Assembly: GCA_030674155.1 (NCBI GenBank)
Contig: CM060318.1
Coordinates: 89,480,631 to 89,544,630, forward strand
Direction: 5' to 3'
DNA length: 64,000 nt
DNA from: Stramonita haemastoma
Taxonomy: Eukaryota; Mollusca; Gastropoda; Neogastropoda; Muricidae
Part shown: in pieces, positions 1-53,895 of the stretch
Layout of the letters: each line of letters starts with the position of its first letter
How positions within the stretch are numbered: position 1 is the stretch's first letter
The notes under the pieces: generated by a model
Databases searched by the model: none
What the model was told of the DNA's origin: nothing
What the model saw: only the letters and a program-made list of their open reading frames with translations
Translations under genes and position numbers: made by a program

Positions 1-389
1 TAGATAGATGGATGGATATACAGACAGTCAGACAGACAGACAGACAAATAGACAACACATTGCTTTAGAGATGCAGAGAAAGGGGGCACACAGATAGGCT
101 AATGCGGTGTTAGAAAATATAGCAAGCTTTTTAAAATCAAACTTTACCTGTTTAGAGCGATTTAAAAAAAAATTATCCTTTCTTTTCTCCTTTTTTCACT
201 TTATTTCTGCTCATCTTGTAAACACCTCAAAGTAACGTGACTCTTAATACGTACATGACATGTAATATCCATGTATCAGTAATACAGGAATCGAACCCAG
301 AACCTCGCGGTTTACTTGTTGGCAGGCAAACGTCTGTGTACCTCTCATTGGCTATGCACGGTGCAAACTTGGTCTCTGTTCTGTTTCAG
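1..389. other. Intron/5' flank of the first visible SLC22 exon
   Basis: This stretch holds a GATA/GACA simple repeat (1-55), AT-rich unique sequence, and a short SINE-head remnant at about 285-336. A pyrimidine-containing acceptor ending in CAG at 387-389 opens the next exon. No upstream exon of the transporter is visible here, so its 5' exons must lie left of the window. Confidence 0.6.
285..336 (-). mobile_element. tRNA-SINE head fragment (family B)
   Basis: On the minus strand this reads as a tRNA-like head with a B box (GGTTCGATTCC) preceded by a segment meaning 'gcctgccaacaagtaaacc'. The same head ends the family B SINE copies at 36371-36673 (-) and 4084-4390 (+). It is truncated to about 50 bp and ends about 54 bp before the exon acceptor. 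Confidence 0.6.
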
Positions 390-42748
<42,359 letters not shown>

Positions 42749-42750
42749 CA

Positions 42751-42834
<84 letters not shown>

Positions 42835-43054
42835 TTTTCATTTAATTTTGTTTTCTTTTATATCAACAATAATGCGCGCGCGCGCGTGTGTGTATGTGTT
42901 AATATGAATGGAAGTGTAAGGGTGTGTGTGTGTGTGTGTGTGGTGTGTGTGTGTGTGCGTGTTTGTGCCTCTGTAAAGGTGTGTGTCTGTCTTTGTTTAT
43001 CTGGGTGTGTTTTTCTGTCCGTCTGTTTTCAGATAACTCTCTGTCTCGTCTCTG

Positions 43055-43130
<76 letters not shown>

Positions 43131-43228
43131 CATCCCTCTCCTCTTTTTTGCTCTCCTTTCTCTGTGCATAGATATTGTGTGTTACTGCAATAGTAATTGT
43201 TAAGCACACCTCTAGTAGGCTGCAGAAC
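42749..43228 (+). other. Probable 3' UTR of the SLC22-like gene
   Basis: (GT)n at 42755-42832, GT/GCGC patches, and CT array at 43070-43128, up to the first AATAAA. Assignment as UTR is inferred from position only. Confidence 0.45.
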
Positions 43229-43234
43229 AATAAA
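43229..43234 (+). terminator. AATAAA polyadenylation signal candidate
   Basis: First AATAAA on the + strand after the SLC22-like stop codon, about 480 bp downstream. Confidence 0.45.
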
Positions 43235-43471
43235 AATGGAAACCAACTTGAATGTAGAGATTTAAAAATCAAGTTCTTTCTACGGTTTTCCTGGAACAAA
43301 AATTGTTGAGGCCGATTTGTGAAAGTCGTATGTAGGAGGCAAAACAAGAGCATTTTGAGATTGTAAGTGTGGGAAAATATTTGTACAAAAGCAAACAAAA
43401 CAGGCAGCAAAAGGGGAGAGAGAGGAAAGCACGCTGACAGTATCCTGCATAAGTTGTTCTTCATGGGAGGG
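43235..43471. other. No recognised feature
   Basis: Unique-looking sequence. Confidence 0.4.
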
Positions 43472-43607
43472 GGATCGGTGGTCTAGGTAGCAACGCGCCT
43501 TGCCTAGAAAGCAAAAAGTCTGGGTCGGATGGGCGGTGGTTCCTACCCCGTTTGGGCCCAAAACTTTTTCCCCATCCATTAGACCCTGAGTGGTGGTCTG
43601 GGCGCTA

Positions 43608-43638
<31 letters not shown>

Positions 43639-43880
43639 CGTGTGTTACACATCACTATTTAGCGCATGTAAACGAACCCCGGCAACAAGGGGGTTGACAC
43701 AGGCAAAATTCTGTAGAAAAAAGCCACTCTGGTAGGAAAACAAATATAGCTGCATGCAGGAAAAAGAAAAAATGGGTAGGAGCTGCACATGTGGCGACAC
43801 GCTCTCCCCGGGGAGAGCAGCCCGAATTTCACGCAGAAAAATCTGCGGTGACATAAAGTGGTACAAAATACAAAATACAA
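43472..43880 (+). mobile_element. SINE family C, longest copy
   Basis: 'gatcggtggtctaggtagca' (head-like), 'ccgtttgggcccaaaacttt', 'catccattagaccctgagtg', core 'gatgagacgataaaccgagg', 'attctgtagaaaaaagccac', 'gagagcagcccgaatttcac', tail 'gacataaagtggtacaaaat' with (ACAAA)n. Related pieces are at 28195-28497 and 36233-36366 (-). Confidence 0.8.
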
Positions 43881-44128
43881 AAATGTTCAGGTGTTTTTGA
43901 CTCCACTCGGCATAACTTGACTAGATTTGATGCTTTGGTTTTCTCCCCAGGCTTCATTCACCACACAGCCAAACTCCTTGCCGTGAACACGTGACACACC
44001 TCCCCCACCCCACCCCCACCCCCGACACCTCTTTTATTTTCAATCATTTACTGAAACAACTTGAACATGATTGATTAACTTAACTGAAGAATTATTGATA
44101 ACAACAACAGTAATCATGTACAGATGAT
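43881..44128. other. No recognised gene
   Basis: Unique-looking, with a C-rich patch at 43997-44025. Confidence 0.4.
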
Positions 44129-44277
44129 TAATCTATCTATCTATCTATCTAGCTAGCTAGTTAGCTAGCTACCTACCTACCTACCTACCTACCTACCTGC
44201 CTGCCTACCTACCTACCTACCTACCTACCTACCTACCTACCTACCTACCTTCCTACCTACCTACCTACCTACCTATC
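44129..44277. repeat. (CTAT)n / (CTAC)n array
   Basis: ATCT, TAGC and then CTAC tetranucleotides. Confidence 0.95.
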
Positions 44278-44626
44278 CCATAGTCGGCATTTCTCAGTTT
44301 GATGTGGTGCACACTTGTTCAAAGTTGATATAATTTGAAATCATGGCCTGACAATACTAGCTTCATACAGATAAAGAGAGCAAACTCCTGATGCAATGGA
44401 TCTGCACAGTACAGAGTATGTGAATAAGAACTTTGGATTTGGTATATGGCATAAGGAAGCTGAAAACAGCGTACTTGGAAGCTAGTTTTTTTTCAACCTT
44501 CGATAGGCATTTGATGAAGGAGTCTCATCATACTGACAACAGAAAATGACACACGTTATCACCACCATGACTGACTTTCTTGAGTGTTAAATCATGTTCA
44601 GAAATCCATGGTAGGTAAGAAAGAGA
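44278..44626. other. No recognised feature
   Basis: Unique-looking sequence. Confidence 0.4.
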
Positions 44627-44848
44627 GATTTGATTTGATTTATTCTTTTATATCGAGGAAAATGGAATAAGCACTCTTGTGCTTTTTTACATCCAGTCCC
44701 CGTGTGTATGCAGTTTTGTAAATGTCATCTGTTCCCACCGGCACACTATGGCCTACTCTTATGAAAAGCGGAACAGGATTTAACGTGTGCGCAAGATGTT
44801 CTACGTGCGTTCGCACACGGGGCCTCGGTTTAAAGTCTCATCCGAAGG
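44627..44848 (-). mobile_element. tRNA-derived SINE, family A, head missing
   Basis: (ATTTG) tail, 'ttcttttatatcgaggaaaa', 'agtccccgtgtgtatgcagt', core 'cggtttaaagtctcatccga'; it stops at AAGG and runs into AG-rich sequence. Confidence 0.82.
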
Positions 44849-44951
44849 AAAGAGAGAGATAGAGAGACAGAGACATAGACAGAAAGTCAAATAGAGAGAG
44901 AGAAAGAGAAGACAGACAGAAGACAGACAGACAGACAGACAGACACAGAGA

Positions 44952-45043
<92 letters not shown>

Positions 45044-45300
45044 TCCAACACGAACTCGAACTCGAATGATTTATTCACAAAAAGACCATTGGACCATACA
45101 TGAACGGGGTTGCCGAAATACTTGGTATTTTTGTGTGGGATGAAAGACAACAGCAATAACAGCAACAAAAATGATTGTATAGCAACAAAATAGTTACAAA
45201 ACTTTTATTTACTATAACAAAAAATATCTCTTAGTCTGAAAGCTTTAAACAAAAATAAAGTGAGGCTGCTCACAACCTCAGGCTGACTTGACGCCATGAG
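44849..45300 (-). mobile_element. (CAGA)n/(GA)n + AACTCG-tailed LINE 3' end
   Basis: GA arrays at 44940-45041, (AACTCG) units at 45042-45066, then 'gatttattcacaaaaagacc'. It continues into LINE coding sequence at 45300. Confidence 0.6.
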
Positions 45301-45450
45301 TAAACAGAGTCTAAATGAATTAATGTCTTCCTACTATATTTACAAGGATGTAACTCTGCCTAACATCCTTCAACACTGGACAGCAGAACACAAAATGTCC
45401 TTCATCTTCAGGTGCTTGCTTGCATAATGAGCATAGAAACCTGAGGTCAT
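45300..45450 (-). pseudogene. LINE ORF2 C-terminal zinc-knuckle fragment
   Basis: Minus frame DLRFLCSLCKQAPEDEGHFV + FCCPVLKDVR, with the same C-x2-C...H...C layout as CPMCKLNREDGVHFVFCCP at 13190-13260. It is truncated at a GA array (45452-45525). Confidence 0.7.
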
Positions 45451-45451
45451 C

Positions 45452-45528
<77 letters not shown>

Positions 45529-46302
45529 CATTATCTTTATTTTACTTGGTTTGATTTTGTACAAATTCAAGGACAATCATAATTTGCTACCATGTTTGAT
45601 GCTCATAACGTTCTACGTTTAAATCTGTTAAGTATTCAATGGAGGTTTGTTTCTTTCAGGCTTTTTTTTCAGGTTGGCTGCTGCATGTTGTCTTGGTTTT
45701 GATTATGATGCAACTGTTAATTTAATCTGAACACATGGCACTGACTTTGACAGCTTGTTGGAGCAATGAGAATCACACTACACTGTTAGGTAAAGCTGCT
45801 GCTGAATAACACAAATGGGGATATCTTCCTCCACACACTTTGCATACTTTATTATGCAGTTACCCAGCTTCATCAATGTAAGATGGTGTTTCCTTTAAGC
45901 ATTTCTTCTTCTAAGTGACTGTAGCAAAACTCATCATTTTCATCTTTATCTATCAAAAGGTTACAATGCGGTTAGACACGTTGTTTTGTGTGTGTGTGTG
46001 TGTGCGCGTGTGTGTGTGTGTGAGTTGTGTGTGAGTGTATGTGCTTTTGTGTGTCAGTGAGTGTGAGCCCAGTTCACATCAATTTGTTTGTTGATCTTTG
46101 AAGTTATCACTTGTCATGTATTTGTTCAGAAATTCAATGTGCAAGTCTGTGTCTGCCAGTTGCATAAGACCACAAATATATATTGTGATAAATCATCTGT
46201 TTTCATGGTTTTGCTTGTGGCTCTCTGGGAAAGGGAAAGAATGTGTGTGTATGTGATTCCACAATTATAATCCTAGTTCAAAGAGGCATTTAGCTGGCTC
46301 AT
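45451..46302. other. (GA)n then intergenic sequence
   Basis: GA array at 45452-45525, unique-looking sequence, and a GT patch at 45988-46035. No gene was recognised. Confidence 0.5.
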
Positions 46303-47590
46303 AGTAATAATAATACATGGAATTAATATAGCGCTATATCTTGTAAAAACAAATCAAAGCGCTTGCATTCGACCTATACAACACACAAGCAATCGATAAC
46401 AATTTACAGTTTTAGCAAATTCGAATGTATACACACACACCACGCCACACACACGCACGCACACACACGCACACACATGCGCGCGCGCACGTGCGCACTT
46501 ATGAAGGTTATACGCTTGGCCGGTAGATGTTGAAGGCAGAGACAGATAAGAGATGGAAACAGAAGGAGAAAATCTTAGGATTGAAATAAGTGTGTCTTTA
46601 GGTTGGATTTAAAAGTGTCATAAGCAGGCTTTTGCCGGTGGGAGAGAGGGAGGTCATTCCAGATTGACGGACCAGAAACAGAGAAAGATCGGCCGCCAAC
46701 GGTAGATAGGTTGAATCTGGGTATTCTTAAGGACAAAGTATCTGTGGCAGAGCGGAGGGAGCAAGAAGGTGTGTACAAGTGAAGACATTCACAGAGGTAG
46801 GAGGGTGCAGTTTTGGGGAGACATTTGTAACAGAGGGTACTGATCTTGTAGTTTACTTTCTGTGGTAAGGGCAGCCAGTGGAGAGATTGCAAGAGAGGGG
46901 TAATGTGCTCAAATTTTTTTCTTTCTGAAGACCAGACGAGCTGCAGAGTTTTGTATACGTTGAAGTGAGTGGATAGATGACGCTGGCAGACCAGCCATAA
47001 AGAATTGCAATAGTCCAGACATGAAAGAATAAGAGACGTGACAAGTTTGGATGTTGCATCAGTGGACAGGTACTTTCGAATTGCACTAATGCGCCGTAAT
47101 TGATAGTAGCATGACTGACAGGTCTGTGTGGTGAATGTTTGCATGGAGAATGTGTTGTCCACAACGACCCCTAGATATTCCACAGAAGTGGACAGCGGAA
47201 CTGATGTATTACAGAATTCTATTGAAGTTGTTGAAATGGAGGAGAGTTTATGTTTGGTGCCTACAAGCATGGCTTCGGTTTTATCTGCATTTAGTTGTAA
47301 CTTGTTTTGTATCATCCAGTGTTGGATATCTTGAAGGCAGTTGGTCATATTTGTCAAGAGAGATGGCAGATTTTCAGGTGTATCACTTCTTTGAATCTGA
47401 GAGTCATCAGCATAAAAGTGATAATTGATATGATGATGATCTATTATATGCGACACTGGAGCAGTATAGAGGGTAAAAAGAAGAGGGCCCAGAACTGATC
47501 CCCGAGGGACACCATATTCCAGTTTGGCAGGTGCTGATTGAATCTTGTTTACTGCAACTGTATGGACTCAGTCTGTAAGGTATGAAATAT
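46303..47590 (-). pseudogene. CR1/L2-like LINE, second part of RT to 3' end
   Basis: Minus strand from about 47590: LEYGVPRGSVLGPLLF, FYADDSQIQ, LQLNADKTEAML, VEYLGVVVD, LDYCNSLW, LLQSLHWLPLPQKVNYKI, GGRSFSVSGPSIWNDLP, then stop at 46575. The open frame 47456-46575 is free of stops. The 3' UTR carries 'ttacaagatatagcgctata' and ends in a short TTA repeat, as at 29290-29430. The N-terminal RT part is at 50265-50830. Confidence 0.85.
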
Positions 47591-47837
47591 GTAGTAGTAT
47601 GTAGTATATGAATGTGTATTGGAATAGCTAGATACAGTACTCCATTTGATATTATTGTTATCTTTGATTGTGAGCTTTATTACAGAAAAATAGATTCATG
47701 AAAATGTAATAATCAGTTCAAATGAACTGTGGATAATTACTTAGTAATCTTTATTAGTAACTGAGGATAACCACCAAAAATTTTATTTTGATTTTGGGTG
47801 CGAAATTATGCATCCTGATCTTTTGCTGATTATAATG
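47591..47837. other. AT-rich spacer
   Basis: No coding signature, up to the tail of the RTE-like element. Confidence 0.4.
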
Positions 47838-50190
47838 CTTCACTCACTCACTCACTCACTCAGTCCCATGTCCCAAAGGACGTAGGGGGGACATGAGAGA
47901 GGACGCAACAGCGATCTTTTTCCATGCTTCACGATCCTGTGTGGCTAGTAGGAGGTGTTGCAGGGGTTGGGCGGTCCAGTCTTTGATGTTGTCAACCCAT
48001 GATTTCTTTTGGCGGCCTCTTCTTCTCTTGCCCTCGACTGTTCCTTGCAAGATGTTTTTTGCTAGGGTGTTGTGTCTTGTGGTGTGACCAAACCACATCA
48101 GCTTTCTCCTCTTTATAGTGGAGAGCAAATGCTCTTGGGGGCCCACACGCTTTTTGATTTCTTCTTTCACATAGTTATTGGTCTTGTGTTCTTTGTATGA
48201 TATTTTGAGGAGTCTTCTGTGGCACTTGTTCTCGAATGCTTGGATTCTCCTCTCTAACTCTGCTGTCAGAGTCCATGATTCACAGCCATATAGGAGGATA
48301 GATATCAGAGGGATTTGTAGAGGTGGTATTTGGTGCCAGAAGCTGATGTTGTTGCTTCTGATGATCCTCTCAAGTCTGACTAGAGCAGTTGTTGCTGTTG
48401 CAATGCGAGCTTTCACTTCATTGTTTGATGTGCCATCTTTTGTTAGGATGGAGCCTAAGTATTTGAATTGGCTTACCTCTTCCAATATTTCTCCATTCAT
48501 CTTTATTTCCGTGCTGTCATTACTCGCGCTGTTGACCATGATCTTCGATTTCTCTGTACTGACCTCCATGCTGTATGCACTCGCTCGATCTGTTAGACTG
48601 TCTGTGAGGATTTGAGTTCTTGTTTGCTGCTGCCCTTGAGGTCAATGTCATCTGCAAATCTGAGGTTGCAAAGGGTCTTCCACCAATGGAGATGGAAGTG
48701 TGGTGGTTTTGCAGTGTCTCTGTCATGATGTTTTCGAGGAAGAGGTTGAAGAGTACAGGTGAGAGAAGGCAGCCCTGGCGGACCCCAACCGTGGTCTTGA
48801 AGAACTCGCCCACGTGATTGTTCATGAAAACTGCACTTCTTGCGTTCTCGTACAGAGCCTTGATGACTTCAATTAGGCAGTTGTCAATTTTGAAGTGCCT
48901 GAGTACTTGCCAGAGGCCATCATGCCATACCCTGTCAAAGGCCTTTTTGAAGTCTATAAAATTGTGGTACGTCTTTTTGGTGTTGGAGATGCTTCTCTAT
49001 CAGAATTCTCAGATTGAAAATTTGTTCTGTTGTGTTGCGTTTTGGTCTAAAGCCCGCTTGTTCTTTTGCCAGAAGTTTTTCCGCTTGGTTTTTCAGTCTG
49101 TTGAGGACTACCTGCAACATGATCTTGCTAGGATGGCTTATGAGACTGATGGTTCTGTAGTTCTGGCATTGCTTGAGGTTTCCTTTCTTTAGCAGGGGTA
49201 TTACAAGAGACTGTGTCCATTCTTTTGGCCATTCTTTGGTGTCGTGGATCTTCTGACAAAGTTCTGTGAATAGCCTTGCTGTTTCATTCCCTCCATTTTT
49301 TATGAGTTCAGCTGGGATGTTATGATTCCAGGGGACTTCCCCTTCTTCAATTGTTTAATAGCTGTGTCTACTTCACACCTTAGTATTGGTGGGTCTTTAT
49401 CTTGGTGTTCAGGGGGTTTGTCAGAAACTATGTTGGTATCTGGGCGTAGTGGGTAGTTATACAATTCCTCACAGTATTCTGTTCAGCGTTGGAGGATGGC
49501 ATTGTTTTTCGTTAAAAGATTTCCTTCTTTGTCTTCAATAACAGAGGCTTTAGGCTGTGTGGTTTTAGTTAGTGCTTTCAAAGTGTCGTAAGCTGTTTTG
49601 CTGTTTTCTTGGCCATTTCAGCTTCGATGTTGTTGCATTGTTCTTCTATTCAGGCTTCTTTGGCCTCTCTCATCTTTTTGACTTGACTTGTGAACTTTTG
49701 TTTCTTAAGTTCTCTTCTTTTGTCGCAGAGGTCAAGAACCTCATTAATTTGTCACCCAGGGTTGTTTCTTTGTTCTGCTACTGCCTAATGTTTCTTCTGC
49801 TGCTGTCGTTAGCACTTCTTTGATGTTGTTGGCTAGTGTGTGCACATCATTGTCGATGGCTGTGAGTGCGGCGAACTTCCTTCAATGTTGGCTTGGAAGA
49901 TCTCAACCACTGTTGGGTCTTGAGTTTTTTCAGGTCGGATCTTATGCGTGGGCTTTTTGGCTGTTGTTTTGCTTTCAGTTTCAGCCTGATGGTGGTAAGT
50001 ACAAGGTCGTGGTCACTGCCAATGTCAGCTCCTGGGGATGTTCTTGTGTTGCCTTGTTTATGCTGGATTTGAATCTTTGGGGTGACAGAATGTAATCAAT
50101 TTGATTATGAATCAGACCATTTGGTGAGTGCCAGGTTGATGTTCTAGATGGCTTGTGAGGGGTTGCTTGTGGCTTGACCACAATGCTTCA
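47838..50190 (-). pseudogene. RTE-like LINE (endonuclease C-terminus, RT, tail)
   Basis: From about 50180: endonuclease remnant HKPSRTSTWHSPNG and NQIDYILSPQRF. RT peptides follow, broken by shifts: KEQAGFRPKRNTTEQI, FYRLQKG, TVGVRQGCLLSPVLFNLF. An open stretch 48569-47856 has SKIMVNS, QFKYLGSILTKDG, SILLYGCESWTLTAELERR, LMWFGHTTR and GRQKKSWVDNI. The stop (about 47856) is followed within 40 bp by (TGAG)n at 47840-47862, the short 3' end typical of RTE. Several frame breaks show it is inactive. Confidence 0.87.
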
Positions 50191-50264
50191 CATGTTGTAA
50201 AATACACACTCCCCCCTCCCCCACCCACCCACCACACACACACACATATTTTCATTTACTATTG
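50191..50264. repeat. C-rich/(CA)n patch
   Basis: 'cccccctcccccacccaccc' then CA repeats, between the RTE-like and CR1/L2-like segments. Confidence 0.7.
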
Positions 50265-50830
50265 TTGTTTATGTATTCTTCGATTTTGTGATCTGAAAAA
50301 AGTGTAAAAAAAACCAAAAACTTTTTAAGGACTTTAGAGATAAAAGGCAGATTAGAAACAGGTCTATAGTTCTTCAGGATGTTAGAATCGAGGTCGTGCT
50401 TTTTGAGTAGAGGTGTGACTATCGCAGTTTTGAGAGCTGATGGAAAATTTCCTGAGAGAAGAGATGAGTTTACTATTTTTGTGATAGTAGGTATAAGCTG
50501 TGGAATGCACTGAATAAACAGAAAAACAGGAACAGGATCGAGATGGCATGATTTTATTGTCGTTTCTTTCAGAATTTTCTTGATTTCTTTCTCCATTGTT
50601 GGGTGAAAGAAAAGGAGAGGAGTGCTGGTGAATTGGGGATCAGGAGGCACAGGTTGGAAAGAAGTCTGATCCAGTCTGGAGCGAATGTTGCAGACCTTGT
50701 CAGAGAATGAAGAAAAAGTAGCGAGAAGTTCACAATGGCTGTAGGCGGTAGGCAGAGGACTTGCCTTATCAGACCCAAGAGGAGTTGGACAGGGCAGGGC
50801 CACCAAACCATTCCACCATCAGACACGTAC
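50265..50830 (-). pseudogene. CR1/L2-like LINE, N-terminal RT part
   Basis: Minus frame: ATFSSFSDKVCNIRSRLDQT, HPTMEKEIKKILKETTIKSC, HLDPVPVFLF, IVNSSLLSGNFPSALKTAIV, TPLLKKHDLDSNILKNYRPV, SNLPFISKVLKK. This is the part of RT just before the region where 46303-47590 begins, in the same strand and order. Confidence 0.82.
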
Positions 50831-51400
50831 GCCGTTCTCTCCTCTCCTCCTGAGCAGTGGCCACCAGACTCCCTCCTCCTGCTGACCCACCACTTCACAG
50901 TGCAACACACTGAATGGGAGGATGCAGGAGGACTGAGGGAGGGAGGGAGGGAGGGTGCAGGTGGTGGACTACAGCTGCCCCATTCTCGTCTCTCTGAACA
51001 GTTTAGGCCTCCATATCCAATCCCAGACCCACTTTGTGACCACCCTGGTTTAGACTCTTGCCTTCTATCAAGAGAGAGAGGGTCAGCTTTACACCTGTAA
51101 ATCATAATGTTCATTTCTTAAAGACCACGGTTATCAGAAAGGGTGATGATAATGAAAAATAGTGTTCATGAAAAATAACACCTGGTTTTGCCACACACAC
51201 ACACACACAGGGAAAAGGGGGAAACAATACCCTAGAGCTATTCAGAACAGATGACAAATTGTACAAAACTACATACTCATGGGCACTGGATGTTAAAATA
51301 GCAATGCGCTCATTATCTGGTTTTAACATCTGGTTACCAAAATGACGCAGTAAAGAATGACGCAATAAAGATAACGTTACCCACACACACACGCAGGGGG
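50831..51400. other. Unclassified, partly GC-rich
   Basis: 50840-51100 has a 121-codon + strand ORF (from 50735) without any recognised motif. 51111-51385 is unique-looking with short CA patches. A G run lies at 51396-51409. Confidence 0.35.
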
Positions 51401-51404
51401 GGGG

Positions 51405-52470
<1,066 letters not shown>

Positions 52471-52473
52471 AAT

Positions 52474-52521
<48 letters not shown>

Positions 52522-52545
52522 CACACACACACACACAGGGAAACC
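52471..52545. repeat. (CA)n array
   Basis: CA repeat between the SINE tail and the left end of the next element. Confidence 0.95.
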
Positions 52546-52710
52546 TCCCCCCCTGGGGGGGATTTCTGACTTTGTTTTTCTGAAAGCTTATGATGTTGGT
52601 AGAAGCATTTAACATGTTACCCTCTGGGATATAGGTTATTTCAGGAGTGAGAGGTGTATCAACAGTGCATTTTCCCCTCTTTGCGCCCTATATTTAGGTT
52701 TTTGGGGTAG
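52546..52710 (+). repeat. Left inverted repeat of the candidate element
   Basis: Begins near 'cccctgggggggatttctga'. Conserved blocks with the right end are listed for the element. The two ends have diverged substantially between blocks. Confidence 0.6.
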
Positions 52711-53252
52711 GGATGTTCACGCTGCGATTATTGCACAAACTCTGGCTTAACCTCTCATAATTTTATTGTGAATAGCATCTAGTATAATTTTCCCGATTAT
52801 ATAGGCACAGTTTTCTGCTGACATATTTAAAACAAAACTACAGTGATGACTTTAATGCGCGGCTGTCCGAACCGCACGCAGCTGAAATCTGTCTTACCAC
52901 TCAACCACAGCCGAGCGCTGTTCCGTTCCCTCACCATCAGTTGAGCGGCACTTTCTCATCTCAAGCCTTGTGTGTCCGGTGCCAGAAGTGTATCCAGCTA
53001 TCAGTGTGTTCCACAAAGTAAGAATAAATAAGTCTAGATCAAGATGTTATTATTGATCAGAGAATGTCTGTAACACACAGTAAGTACTGCAACAGCCATA
53101 AGTATAATTGACGAAGAGGATGTGTTAACGACAGCTCTTTGAGTCCATGATTTTTTTAGTTTCGATTTTTTTTCCTCAAGAAATTACACTATGCAGATCA
53201 GTCACGCGCGTGCACGCGTGTAACACACGCGCACGCGCACGACGCGCGCGCG

Positions 53253-53310
<58 letters not shown>

Positions 53311-53550
53311 ACAGCACAATACAAGTAACACACGATAACACACATCTAAAAATAGAACAAATCTGCGGTAGACCATCAGCTGCACTGCCCACGGCCTTGA
53401 TGGAAAAAAAAAGGAAGGAAAAAAACGCGGTCATAATTCGTTGTTCTTTTCAGTTCCGCGTCCTCCACCACAAACGTTGACAGAAATGGGATAAGGCAAA
53501 CTGTTGTGTAGTACTTTTAGTATCCATTTAACCATCATGTTTCAGGTCAT
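52711..53550. other. Non-coding left part of the candidate element
   Basis: Unique-looking sequence, GCGC-rich and CA-rich at 53200-53310. No coding signature was seen. Confidence 0.4.
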
Positions 53551-53804
53551 TATTTATTTTCATTTTCATTTCATTCTTTTATATCGAGGATAATGGAATA
53601 AGCACTCATGTGCTTTTTTTCATGTAGTCCCTGTGTGTATGCAGTTGTGTAAATATTTTCATCTGTTCCCACCTGCACACGATGGCCTACTCTTACGATA
53701 AGCGGAACAAGATTTAACGTGTGCGCAAAACGTTCTGCGTGCGTTCGCACATGGGGCCTCGGTTTACAGTCTCATCCCAAAGACTTTTGAGGAGAGTGGA
53801 GTCA
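53551..53804 (-). mobile_element. tRNA-derived SINE, family A, head missing
   Basis: 'ttcttttatatcgaggataa', 'tagtccctgtgtgtatgcag', core 'tcggtttacagtctcatccc', stopping after 'gaggagagtggagtcattgg'. It is inserted in the candidate element. Confidence 0.8.
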
Positions 53805-53895
53805 TTGGCAAGTGTGCAGTCTCTCACTGAAAGTGTATTTCATCTTCCCCATGTGACGTATCCTGTATAAAATGAACATCTCAACATGGCAGATG

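Noticed and set aside
43952..43994. Alternative last exon of the SLC22-like gene (acceptor tctccccag then a short ORF ending in TGA)
   Set aside because: It would need joining to exon F in phase 0, which gives only 11 residues and no TM12; 42563-42748 fits the family far better.
50735..51100. 121-codon + strand ORF
   Set aside because: No motif, no splice support, and its start overlaps the CR1/L2-like fragment on the other strand.
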